A stretch of 47,819 nt of DNA from Flavobacteriales bacterium (GTDB lineage: Bacteria > Bacteroidota > Bacteroidia > Flavobacteriales_G > JALEGO01): NCBI GenBank assembly GCA_020631045.1, contig JAHDHZ010000001.1, forward strand, positions 25,933 to 73,751, given 5' to 3'. Shown in pieces: positions 26,819 to 36,400 of this stretch. Position 1 is the first letter of the stretch. Each line of letters begins with the position of its first letter. The translations under genes were made by a program, and so were the position numbers. The notes beneath the pieces were generated by a model. The model worked only from the letters and a program-made list of their open reading frames with translations. It ran no database searches and was not told the origin of the DNA.

Positions 26819-27312
26819 ACTTTCTTATAAATTAACCCACAAACCAAAGAAATTAAAATGCCTGAAATTGTTTTTGAAAAAGCTTCTGAAAGACAAAGTG
26901 ATAGTAAACTCATTTCTTTGTATTTTGATTTAAACTGATTGAGGTTCTCATCTGAAAAAACAGAGGCCACAGACTCCATGTTTTCGAGAAGAATTGAAAT
27001 GGTCCAGTTTAATAAATTGGGTTTGAAAAAATGTGTGATTAAGTAAGTAAAAAAGGCAAATAATGTGGCATATACAAGCGTTATCAACACACCAGTCTTG
27101 AGCAAATACTTAAAACTTGCATGCTGTAGGCTAAACTTACTTAACCTGTTTAAAAACAAAGAAAGTAACAAAGCCTGAATGACAAAAGAGAAGAACTTGA
27201 ATTCAACAAAAGGATTTTGGTTTGCCAAAAAAACAGTGAAGCAAAAAAACAAAGTAAGCGCAAGGCTTATGAATGATGCTCTAAGAAAAATATATTTTTG
27301 ATAAGCTCCCAT
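26815..27312 (-). CDS. DUF4199 family small membrane protein
   Basis: A 165-residue protein with four hydrophobic segments (about 12-30, 38-58, 70-95 and 140-160), polar loop between the third and fourth, and the general pattern of DUF4199, a Bacteroidota family of unknown role. The start ATG is 7 nt from a TAGTTTTG promoter element. It overlaps the downstream GT2 gene by 4 bp, so the two are coupled; involvement in lipid-linked sugar metabolism is a guess from that pairing. Confidence 0.75.
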   Translation of the reverse strand: MGAYQKYIFLRASFISLALTLFFCFTVFLANQNPFVEFKFFSFVIQALLLSLFLNRLSKFSLQHASFKYLLKTGVLITLVYATLFAFFTYLITHFFKPNLLNWTISILLENMESVASVFSDENLNQFKSKYKEMSLLSLCLSEAFSKTISGILISLVCGLIYKKV

Positions 27313-27319
27313 TGCTCAG

Positions 27320-27327
27320 CAAAACTA
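27320..27327 (-). promoter_or_regulatory. -7 promoter element TAGTTTTG for DUF4199/GT2
   Basis: An exact TAnnTTTG match on the minus strand ending 7 nt before the ATG at 27312. It is back-to-back with the tpiA element at 27369-27376 in a 69-bp divergent gap. Confidence 0.5.
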
Positions 27328-27368
27328 TTAGTTTTTCAGCAAATTCATCTATAAAGACAATTAATTTC

Positions 27369-27376
27369 TACATTTG
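27369..27376 (+). promoter_or_regulatory. -7 promoter element TACATTTG for tpiA
   Basis: An exact TAnnTTTG match ending 5 nt before the tpiA ATG (27382). The transcript would begin at or next to the start codon. AAGGA sits between element and ATG but is too close to act as a Shine-Dalgarno site. Confidence 0.55.
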
Positions 27377-27381
27377 AAGGA

Positions 27382-28110
27382 ATGAGTAGAAAAATAATTG
27401 CCGGCAATTGGAAGATGAACCTCTCCACCAATCAAGGCATTGAGCTAATTCAACAAATTGAAGCGGTTGATACAAAACATACAATTATTGCTTTTCCATC
27501 ATTTGTAAGCTTAAGTTCAATTGCAAAAGAAGCTCAGAAAATATCTGTAGGAGCTCAAAACTGCGGGGCATTCCAAAATGGAGCTTACACAGGAGAGGTT
27601 TCTACCCAGATGATTAAAGATGTCAAAGCTGAATATGTACTAGTAGGTCATTCTGAAAGAAGAGTAATCTTAAAAGAAAACAACACTGATTTTAAAGCTA
27701 AGATTCAACGTTGCCTAGAACAAAACTTAAAAGTTATTTTTTGCATTGGTGAAAATTTAGAGCAAAGACAAGCAGGCAATGAGCAATCAATTGTCAGTGA
27801 ACAACTCAGTCAAGTGCTCAGTAGCTTTAACACATCTGAGTTAAGCAACATCACCATTGCCTATGAACCTGTATGGGCCATCGGCACGGGAAAAAACGCA
27901 AACAATGATCAAATTGAATCTATGCACCGATTTATCAAGCAGTTTTGTAAAGAAAGCTTCAAGACACAGTTTAAGGTCTTGTATGGAGGGAGTTGCAAGC
28001 CCACAAATGCGCAAGAAATATTCTCATGCAAAAGTGTTGATGGCGTTTTGGTAGGAGGCGCCTCCCTAAAGGCTGATGCCTTTATCTCTATCATTCAAGC
28101 AGCAGGCTAA
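27382..28110 (+). CDS. tpiA: Triosephosphate isomerase
   Basis: A 242-residue TIM barrel, slightly shorter than the usual 250. GNWKMN carries the substrate-binding Lys11, VGHSERR holds the catalytic His, AYEPVWAIGTGK has the catalytic Glu and start of loop 6, and YGGSCKP plus VGGASLKADAF form the phosphate site. It interconverts dihydroxyacetone phosphate and glyceraldehyde-3-phosphate. Its stop abuts the prmA start with no gap, so the two are co-transcribed. Confidence 0.97.
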   Translation: MSRKIIAGNWKMNLSTNQGIELIQQIEAVDTKHTIIAFPSFVSLSSIAKEAQKISVGAQNCGAFQNGAYTGEVSTQMIKDVKAEYVLVGHSERRVILKENNTDFKAKIQRCLEQNLKVIFCIGENLEQRQAGNEQSIVSEQLSQVLSSFNTSELSNITIAYEPVWAIGTGKNANNDQIESMHRFIKQFCKESFKTQFKVLYGGSCKPTNAQEIFSCKSVDGVLVGGASLKADAFISIIQAAG

Positions 28111-28938
28111 ATGCATTATACAGAAATACATTTCAATCAAATTTCTGAACAAAGAAAACCCATTGTGATCGCTTTTTTAAGCGAGCTTCAGTTTGAAAGT
28201 TTTGAAGATCAAAATGGATTGTCTTGTTTTATACAATCAAATCTATTCAGTCAAAAAGCCCTAGATGAAGTTTGCTCAGAATACTCCATTGATGAATCTT
28301 ACCAAATCATAGAACACAAAAAAGAAAACTGGAATAAAAATTGGGAACGCAACATCACTCCCATCATGATCGATGACATATGTCAAGTCCGATGTGATTT
28401 TCATCAAAAAAATGAGCAGCTATCTTACGATATCGTAATCAATCCTAAAATGAGCTTTGGCACGGGCCACCACCAAACAACACGGCTCATGCTTCAAAAC
28501 ATGCTAAAGCTTGAGATTAAAGATGCAGAGGTATTAGATATGGGCTGTGGAACAGGAGTTCTAGGCATTCTTGCATTACTGAAACAAGCAAAACATGTAA
28601 ACTTTGTTGACATAGATGATTGGGCCATTGAAAACACAAAAGAAAACATCAAAAAAAATACTACAAATACTAACTACAAGACCTTTATTGGAGGAATTGA
28701 ACAATTAGATGGTGAAAAAAATTACGACCTGATTTTATCAAACATCACCAAAAACATTAATTTAGAATACATTGAGTCATATAGATCTATCACAAAGCAA
28801 AATGCTAAGTTGGTTTTGAGTGGATTTTACATAACTGATAAAAACGATGTGGTTGAAAAAGCTAAGGCAGCTAGATTTGATCTCATCGAAACAAAACAAG
28901 AAGATAATTGGATTGCCCTATGTTTTCAAAAGCAATAA
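28111..28938 (+). CDS. prmA: Ribosomal protein L11 methyltransferase
   Basis: A 275-residue class I SAM-dependent methyltransferase. The N-terminal 100 residues are the L11-binding domain. NPKMSFGTGHHQTTRLM is the PrmA hallmark, VLDMGCGTGVLGILAL is motif I, NFVDIDDWAIENTKEN is the acidic loop, and LILSNITKNI stands for motif IV. It trimethylates ribosomal protein L11. The tpiA-prmA order is common in Bacteroidota. The gene's last 19 bp overlap the signal peptide region of the downstream secreted protein. Confidence 0.95.
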   Translation: MHYTEIHFNQISEQRKPIVIAFLSELQFESFEDQNGLSCFIQSNLFSQKALDEVCSEYSIDESYQIIEHKKENWNKNWERNITPIMIDDICQVRCDFHQKNEQLSYDIVINPKMSFGTGHHQTTRLMLQNMLKLEIKDAEVLDMGCGTGVLGILALLKQAKHVNFVDIDDWAIENTKENIKKNTTNTNYKTFIGGIEQLDGEKNYDLILSNITKNINLEYIESYRSITKQNAKLVLSGFYITDKNDVVEKAKAARFDLIETKQEDNWIALCFQKQ

Positions 28939-31900
28939 AAATAAGTCTCATCCTGTGCTTGGTATCACTGGGCACCTCACATCTTCTGGCTCAAAAGCAA
29001 TTGCTGAGATTTAGTGAAGACACCACAGAATTTTTCAAAGAACTAAAGGGCTATGTAGAAAACGCTCCAAACCGTGAAGTTGAAGCAAAGAAATTAATGA
29101 AGTCATTCGAACCTGTATGGTTTGGAGGAGCCTTCACCGACCACCAAAAAAAGCTTGTCTTAAAAGTCTCAAACTTCATGCTGAAGAAAAAAATGTCTCC
29201 TTTTCCTTTTTATAAGAATTATATTCTTGCTCTCATTGGTTTTCATCACAGTCAACAATCTGAAGATAGTTTTGATGCTTGGGCCTTGAACCTTGAAAAA
29301 ATCATTAAATCAAATAACAAGAGAAAACTTCAGAGTTATCTTGAATTTAGTAGTTATTTCTTTGAAGAAAATGCTGTATTTAGATCAAATTCTGTAAAAT
29401 GGGTTGTTGAAGCATCTGAATATTTCTTTGAATATGCCGATGTACCATTTATTGTATTTCCCTCTTTGAATTTAAAATGCTATTCTAAAGGTGACAGTGC
29501 AATTATTCATCATACCTCAGGAGTTTATTTTCCGACCACAAATACCTTTAAAGGAAAAACTGGAGATCTTTACTGGCAAAGAGCCGGATTTTCTCAACAA
29601 GAAGTGCGTGCTGAATTATCATCTTATAAAATTGATGTCAAAAAATCTACCTTTAATGCCGATTCTGTATTATTTTATAACACTTTTTGGTTTAACAAAC
29701 CTCTCAAAGGAAAGGTCATCGAAAAAGTTTTGGCAAACGTCACTCCAGAAAATGCTTCTTACCCTGAATTTATATCTTATGATCAGCGTATAAAAATACC
29801 AAACCTGTTAGATGATGTTGATTTTGATGGTGGGTTTACACAAAAAGGATCAAAAATCATCGGCTCAGGAACTCCTGATCACAAAGCCGCTTTATTTGTT
29901 TACAGAGATAATGCTCCTTTCATCACATTAGAATCTGAAGCTTTTTTGATAAAACCAGATAAAATTGCCTCAGCAAAGACGCAAACTACAATCTATTTAG
30001 ATGAAGATTCTATCACTCACCCTGACTTAACACTAAATATCTCCTCAAAAGACAAGCACATTAGTTTAACGCGTGTGGGAGACGGCTTACAAAAAACTCC
30101 ATACACCAATACCTACCATAAAACAGAAATGTATTTTGATCAATTTTCTTGGACCATTGGTGCACCTACGGCCTATTTAGGCCCTATTGAAGGTTCTGAA
30201 ATCTCAAATATGCTGCTAGAGTCAAACGATTACTACCAACAAGCAAACTTTGATCGATTGATGGGTATTGATGCTAAAAGCCCGTTGTATGTCATCAATA
30301 GATGTTCTAGAGACAATGGCGATGTTGACGAATTGTCTTTAAAAGAAATTGCCAATTGCTGGGGCATTTCTAGAGCTCAAGCCAAAGGCATGCTCTTAAG
30401 ACTTTCTACCCTAGGATTTGTACAATACAATGTGAGTAACGATATGATTACTATCAACCAAAAACTTAGGCACTACATTTATTCGAATGCTGAAAAAGAA
30501 GATTATGACAACATTCAATTTAAGTCAATCACCAAAGAAGGTAAAATCAATGGAGAGCTCAACTTATTAAGCAACAACATTCGCCTAAGTGGAGTTGATA
30601 TGGTCTTATTAAGTGATTCTCAGAAGGTTTACGTGTACCCTAAAGACGGAAATCTATTGTTAAAAAAGAATCGAGATTTTGAATTCACAGGAGTTGTAAA
30701 CGCAGGAGCTTTTGAGTTATTCGGAAAAGAGTACAAATTCAATTATCAAAACTTTAAAATTGAAATGCCTCAAATAGATTCAGCGCACACTTACGTGACA
30801 GCCGACCAAACAGATGAAAATGGCCGACCAATTGAATCTAAAGTAAAATCAACCATAGAAGATTTAAAGGGAGAGCTTTTAATCGACAATCCAGGAAATA
30901 AGTCAGGAATCAAACGCTTATCAAGATACCCTGTCTTTAAAAGCAAGGAGCCTTCTTTTGTCTATTATGATGCAAAACAAATTTTGGGTGGAGTATACAA
31001 TAGAAGCAAGTTTTATTTTCAAGTTAACCCTTTTGAATACGACAGTTTAGATCAAATTACTGCAAAAAGCTTAAACTTTGAAGGCACTTTGGTTTCTTAC
31101 GATATTTTTCCTGACATTGATGAAAAGCTAGGCGTAATGAATGACCTCTCTCTAGGTTTTGTGCACAATACACCTAGCGCTGGTCTTGATTGTTATCAAG
31201 GTAAAGGAAATTACAATAATGAAATCATTTTAAGCAACCGAGGACTAAGAGGAGACGGAGAACTCAGTTATTTGACCTCAATTGTAGAATCAAATGATTT
31301 TATTTTTTATCCTGACTCTATGAATACAATGGCTCAAAACTACAGTATTGAAGAAGTCCCTAACGGCACAGAGTTTCCTCCTGTTTACGGGCAAGATGTG
31401 CAAATACATTGGCAGCCTTACAATGATTTCATGAATGCTTCTAATGGTAAAAAGCCTATTGCCATGTATGATGGATCTAAATTTGAAGGCACTTTAACCA
31501 ACAAGCCTACTGGCCTTGAAGGAGATGGGATGCTTGCTTTTCAAAAAGCAGAATTAGAATCAAACCTAATGAAGTTTAAGTTCATGGACTTCTCTGCAGA
31601 TACCGCTGAGTTTAGGTTGAAAAACGATATCGCCAATGAAGATGCTGTAGCTGCTGCAAGCGCCATTTCTTTTGCTACAGACAATGTTAAAGCACATGTT
31701 GATTTTAGAGAAATGAAAGGTGATTTTTGGTCAAATGATGGTGGTAGTTTTGTTGACTTTCCTAGAAATAAATACATCGCTTTTATGGATAAGTTCACTT
31801 GGTACATGGAAAGTGAAGACATTGAACTTTCTGCCAGCACAAAGGTTAAAGATGAGAATACTGGTGTGCAGTTAGAAGGTGCCGAATTTATCTCAGTTCA

Positions 31901-33410
31901 TGAAAATCAAGACTCCTTAAGGTTTTTTGCGGGTGGAGCGATTTATAACGTTGATAAAAATATCATAAATTGTACCCGAATCAAATACATCTATGTTGCA
32001 GATGGTCTGGTGCACCCTGATTCAGGAAAAATGACCATTAAGAGAAATGCCAAAATTGATCCGCTTGAAAACTCAACTATTATTGCCAACAGTACAAATA
32101 GATACCATGAAATTTTTGATGCTAAAACAGAAATTTTAGGTAGATACAACTACAGAGCCTCGGGAAAATATAACTACAAAGACGGTGAAGGTAAATTGCA
32201 AGAAGTATTTTTTGAAGAAATTAAAGTAGATTCTTCAAAACAAACTATTGCTAAAGGATTTGTTGAAGAATCTGCCAATTTCACTATTAGTCCTAGATAT
32301 GACTTTAAAGGTGAAGTAGAATTGTATGCTAGTAAAAAGAACCTAACCTTTGATGGAAATGGCAAACTTAAACACAATTGTGAGCTGATCCCAAAAGATT
32401 GGTTTCGTTTTAGAGGTGAGTTAAACCCTAAAGATGTGCTTATTCCAATTGATACAGTATTGAGAAACGAAAAAAAGAATCCTGTAGTAGCCAGTGTTAT
32501 GATGAAAAACGATTCTGCACATCTGTATCCAAGATTCACTTCTTTGCCCAAAACCTATTCAGATCATGAGCTGATCCATGCAAGTGGTTTTTTGAGATTT
32601 AATGCAGAGAAAAATGTTTTTGAAATTTCTAATCTTGCTAAAATGGAAGAGCTAAGCTTACCTGGAAATTACATCAACATGAATGCTGATGATTGTAACA
32701 TGTACGGCGAAGGCAGACTTAACTTAGGTGTAGATTTTGGACATATGAAGGTTGATCCAGTGGGCAATATCACTTACTATGCCCAAGCAGATAGTGGGAT
32801 CATTAAAACAATGATGAGTTCAGATTTCTTTTTCTCATCTGAGGCCTTAGACTATATGGCTAAAACTTTTCAAGCCAACACTGCTGGTGAGCCTATTGAT
32901 TTTGATACTGAAGTTTTCACACATGGATTGCAAGAATATGTGGGCAAGAAAAAATCTGATAAACTCATTACAGATCTAAGTTTACTCGGAAAATTCAAAA
33001 AATTCCCAAAAGAGCTTGAAAAATCGCTGTTTTTCACTGATGTTCAGATGAGATGGAATCAAGAAACTAGGTCTTATGTTTCAATTGGCCAACTTTCATT
33101 AAGCAACATTAAAAACAACGTTATCAACCAAAAACTTAACGGCAATCTTGAAATTGTCAAAAGACGAAGCGGAGACATCTTTACACTTTATTTAGAAGTA
33201 GATGCCTACACTTGGTATTACTTCTTTTACACAAGAGGAATTCTACAAGTATTGTCATCAGATACTGGATTTAATGATATTGTAAAAAATACCAAAAACG
33301 ATAAGCGAAAAACCAAATACGGAAAAGGTAAAACATTCTCTTACATGCTTTCTTCTCCTAAGAAGCAAAAAGACTTTGTAAGAAAAATGCAACAAATTCT
33401 TGAAGAGTAA
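28920..33410 (+). CDS. Large secreted beta-rich protein of unknown function, with winged-helix-like insert
   Basis: I cannot name this protein. ATG 28920 gives 1496 residues with a clear signal peptide (KAIKISLILCLVSLGTSHLLAQ), so it is exported; the in-frame TTG at 28908 is less likely. About the first 200 residues look helical. After that come many alternating strand motifs resembling OstA/AsmA-like or other repeated beta sheets, e.g. FEGTLTNKPTGLEGDG, GLRGDGELSYL and DGNGKLKHN. Residues about 468-520 hold a segment that looks like a winged helix (SLKEIANCWGISRAQAKGML). No sorting domain or membrane beta-barrel signature is visible. It overlaps prmA by 19 bp and the next gene by 11 bp, which puts it in one operon with an SPOR-domain envelope protein and an M48 protease. 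Confidence 0.85.
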   Translation: MFSKAIKISLILCLVSLGTSHLLAQKQLLRFSEDTTEFFKELKGYVENAPNREVEAKKLMKSFEPVWFGGAFTDHQKKLVLKVSNFMLKKKMSPFPFYKNYILALIGFHHSQQSEDSFDAWALNLEKIIKSNNKRKLQSYLEFSSYFFEENAVFRSNSVKWVVEASEYFFEYADVPFIVFPSLNLKCYSKGDSAIIHHTSGVYFPTTNTFKGKTGDLYWQRAGFSQQEVRAELSSYKIDVKKSTFNADSVLFYNTFWFNKPLKGKVIEKVLANVTPENASYPEFISYDQRIKIPNLLDDVDFDGGFTQKGSKIIGSGTPDHKAALFVYRDNAPFITLESEAFLIKPDKIASAKTQTTIYLDEDSITHPDLTLNISSKDKHISLTRVGDGLQKTPYTNTYHKTEMYFDQFSWTIGAPTAYLGPIEGSEISNMLLESNDYYQQANFDRLMGIDAKSPLYVINRCSRDNGDVDELSLKEIANCWGISRAQAKGMLLRLSTLGFVQYNVSNDMITINQKLRHYIYSNAEKEDYDNIQFKSITKEGKINGELNLLSNNIRLSGVDMVLLSDSQKVYVYPKDGNLLLKKNRDFEFTGVVNAGAFELFGKEYKFNYQNFKIEMPQIDSAHTYVTADQTDENGRPIESKVKSTIEDLKGELLIDNPGNKSGIKRLSRYPVFKSKEPSFVYYDAKQILGGVYNRSKFYFQVNPFEYDSLDQITAKSLNFEGTLVSYDIFPDIDEKLGVMNDLSLGFVHNTPSAGLDCYQGKGNYNNEIILSNRGLRGDGELSYLTSIVESNDFIFYPDSMNTMAQNYSIEEVPNGTEFPPVYGQDVQIHWQPYNDFMNASNGKKPIAMYDGSKFEGTLTNKPTGLEGDGMLAFQKAELESNLMKFKFMDFSADTAEFRLKNDIANEDAVAAASAISFATDNVKAHVDFREMKGDFWSNDGGSFVDFPRNKYIAFMDKFTWYMESEDIELSASTKVKDENTGVQLEGAEFISVHENQDSLRFFAGGAIYNVDKNIINCTRIKYIYVADGLVHPDSGKMTIKRNAKIDPLENSTIIANSTNRYHEIFDAKTEILGRYNYRASGKYNYKDGEGKLQEVFFEEIKVDSSKQTIAKGFVEESANFTISPRYDFKGEVELYASKKNLTFDGNGKLKHNCELIPKDWFRFRGELNPKDVLIPIDTVLRNEKKNPVVASVMMKNDSAHLYPRFTSLPKTYSDHELIHASGFLRFNAEKNVFEISNLAKMEELSLPGNYINMNADDCNMYGEGRLNLGVDFGHMKVDPVGNITYYAQADSGIIKTMMSSDFFFSSEALDYMAKTFQANTAGEPIDFDTEVFTHGLQEYVGKKKSDKLITDLSLLGKFKKFPKELEKSLFFTDVQMRWNQETRSYVSIGQLSLSNIKNNVINQKLNGNLEIVKRRSGDIFTLYLEVDAYTWYYFFYTRGILQVLSSDTGFNDIVKNTKNDKRKTKYGKGKTFSYMLSSPKKQKDFVRKMQQILEE

Positions 33411-36400
33411 GCATTACATAACATTGAGCTTTTTGCTCATTCAAAGTTTTTTGATAGCTCAAGAACAATTGAGTGAAGAAACACTTAAAAAGCAAGGTCT
33501 AGAGCTTTTTGAACAACAAAAATTCAAAGAAGCTCAAAGTCATTATTCTAAACTCTACAGTAACTATAATACCAACATGCATTACTGCTATATGCTTGGA
33601 GCTAGTATATTGTACGGCCAAGAAAACAAAGAAGATGCTTTAATTTACTTAGAAAGAGCATTAAACAATGGAAACACTGAGCCTGATTTATATTATTACC
33701 TTGCAAAAGCCTATCACATAAATTATAGATTTTCAAATGCCATCACTTATTATAAAAAATATCAATCAACAGGAAAAAAACGTAAACAATTACCTGTTTC
33801 TAGAGAGATAGAAATGTGTGAGAATGGCAAAACGCTACTTTCTAACATTACTGATATTGCCGTAAAAGAAAAGAAAAGCATTGCACTTGAAGACTTTCAT
33901 AAATCATATACACATGGCGGATTTATAGGCAAAGTACTTAAGGTTCCACCCTTATTTTTATCAAAAATTGATAAAAAGAAAAAATTTAATTCAGTGATGT
34001 ATACCAATCCATCATTTCAGCGTATTTTCTTTGCTTCATACGGAGAATCAGAAAATTCTGGAACTGATATTTACTATGTTGAAAAAAATAAAAAAGACGA
34101 ATTTTCAGCTCCTGTAAAACTACCCAGTACCATCAACACCATTTATGATGAAGATTACGCATTTTACAACACTGCCAACAATACTCTTTATTTTGCCTCT
34201 AAAGGCCACAACAGTATGGGTGGATACGACATCTTTAAGTCTACATACAATGAAGCTGACAACAGTTGGAGTACTCCACAAAACATTGACTTTGCAATCA
34301 ATTCTGCTGGAGATGATTTTCTGATGATTACCAATGAAGATGAGAGCGAGGCTATATTTGCCTCAACAAGAACATCAGAGGCTTCAAAAGTTCATGTATA
34401 TACTGTGGCTTTGACTCGAGCTGCTGTTGATGCAGTAGTTTTAAAGGGAACATACAATTCTGATTTTGACAAAAATGTAGTCATTAGAGTGAAAAATCCA
34501 TCTACAGGCGAAGAAATTGGCAATTTCAAACCTGATCAACAAACTGGAGAATATTCAATTGTGTTGCCCAACGGTGGGGCATTTGATTACTATTTAGAAT
34601 CAGAAAAAGCTGAGAGCCTACACAAAGGAACCATCAATGTTCCTTACCAGGAAGACTTAGTGAGTCTAAGTCAAGATTTAGATTTCAATCTAGTAGGAGA
34701 AGAAGAAACCTTTGCCATCAATAATAAATTTGATGAAAAGGCATCGATCAATGATGAAAATATTAAAGCTACACTACTCAAGCAAAAACAACATCTAGAG
34801 GTGAATTATGATCAAGTAATTGAAAGAGCACAGAATAGTAAGCCTATCCACACCGAAAGAGAAAAAGAGCTCACTCATAACCACTCTATGTTATTAGAAA
34901 AAGCCCAAGCTCTCTTATACAAAAGAGATTCTATCGCAGAGCTTATTGGTCAAAAAAATAAAGCTTTATCTGCATCAAACAACTTAGAGATCAAAGAGGT
35001 TTCAAATAAACTTGAATTACAAAAAAACACTATTGAGCAAACAAACAGTAAGATTGAAGCCTATATCGCTGCCATTCAGGCTAATTCTGAAGATCTAGAA
35101 CTAGTTGATTCACTCAATCAATTAAATGAACACCTTGAGAACGATGCTTCAGATTTAAAATTTAACAGCTTATATAAAGATGATATTAATGAGATAAATA
35201 CTGATATTGAAGCCCTAGAAAAACAATTAAGTCAATTGAACTCTGAAGAAAAAACTACAATACAACAAAAAATCAATGAAAAAAGAACTGAAAAATCTAA
35301 TTTGATTGAAAAGCAAAACATGATAGGTGAATTTATTAAGAGTGAAACTTCTGAAGTTACTGCTATTGAATCAGCTTTTAATGCAATAGAGAATGATCAA
35401 GCTCTCACTGTTTCAAACACACCAGAAAAAGAGACTCAACAACAGCCTAATGAAAACTACTTTAGTGACTATTCAAGCAAAGAGACTACGATAAGCCAAG
35501 AAGAGAAACCTACTTTTTATGAAGAATGGAATGATAAGATCAAGCAAGATTTGCAAACTAAACAAATTGCCTTTGAGCAAACAGAGAATGGTTCTTTTGA
35601 GCAAGAACAATTGGCCATTCAAATCAAAGACTTAGAGCAACAATTGGCTTTAAACAATCAATATCTAGAAGAGCTAAACACACCAGATCAACAAATAATT
35701 GAAGATGATCAGTCCAAAGAAAATAACCAACTAAACCTTTTATCAAAAGAAAATCAAGCCGATCAATTAGTGCTTAACGAACTTGATGAAGAAATTGAAA
35801 TTTTCACTCTAAAAGCAGATGTTGAGACCAACAAATCAACCAAAGAGCAATTAAGACTTACCATAGATAGCTTAAAAGAAAAACGAGCCATTAAAACCGG
35901 AAGCATCCAAGCAAGAGAAGAAATTTCAGAGCATATTAATCAATTGAATGTTCAAAACACTCAAGATTATGATCAACTCTTTCAATCTGATGTTTTAAAT
36001 GAAAAGCTTATGGCATTAAACCAAGAAATCTCATTGTTAAAAGAAGAAAAACAAGTGATTGATGAAACACTTTTGAGTACATCTAAAAAAGACAAGCCTA
36101 CATTTAAAAATAAATCATCTGAGCTTAAACATGCCATTGTCTTAGCTCAGAGTAAAAAAGAAGTGATTGATAGCTTAAAATCAATTATTGACACCCTAGA
36201 ACAAACTAAATTATCAGCTTTGCTCACTGATAATCAAAACAATACTTTAGAATTTAACGATTCTGAAATTGACTCTCTAAACGCTTATAGTTTATTTGAG
36301 CCTTTGAGTGCTAACCAACAAAAAATAAACTCCAACACAAAAAAAATCAAACAACTCAAAGAAGCTAAAGTATCATATAGCCAATCTCAGATTGATTCTG

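Noticed and set aside
32174-32551. 125-codon open frame on the minus strand within the large secreted protein gene
   Set aside because: Antisense to a continuous coding frame, low-complexity Ser/Phe content, no motif or start signal.
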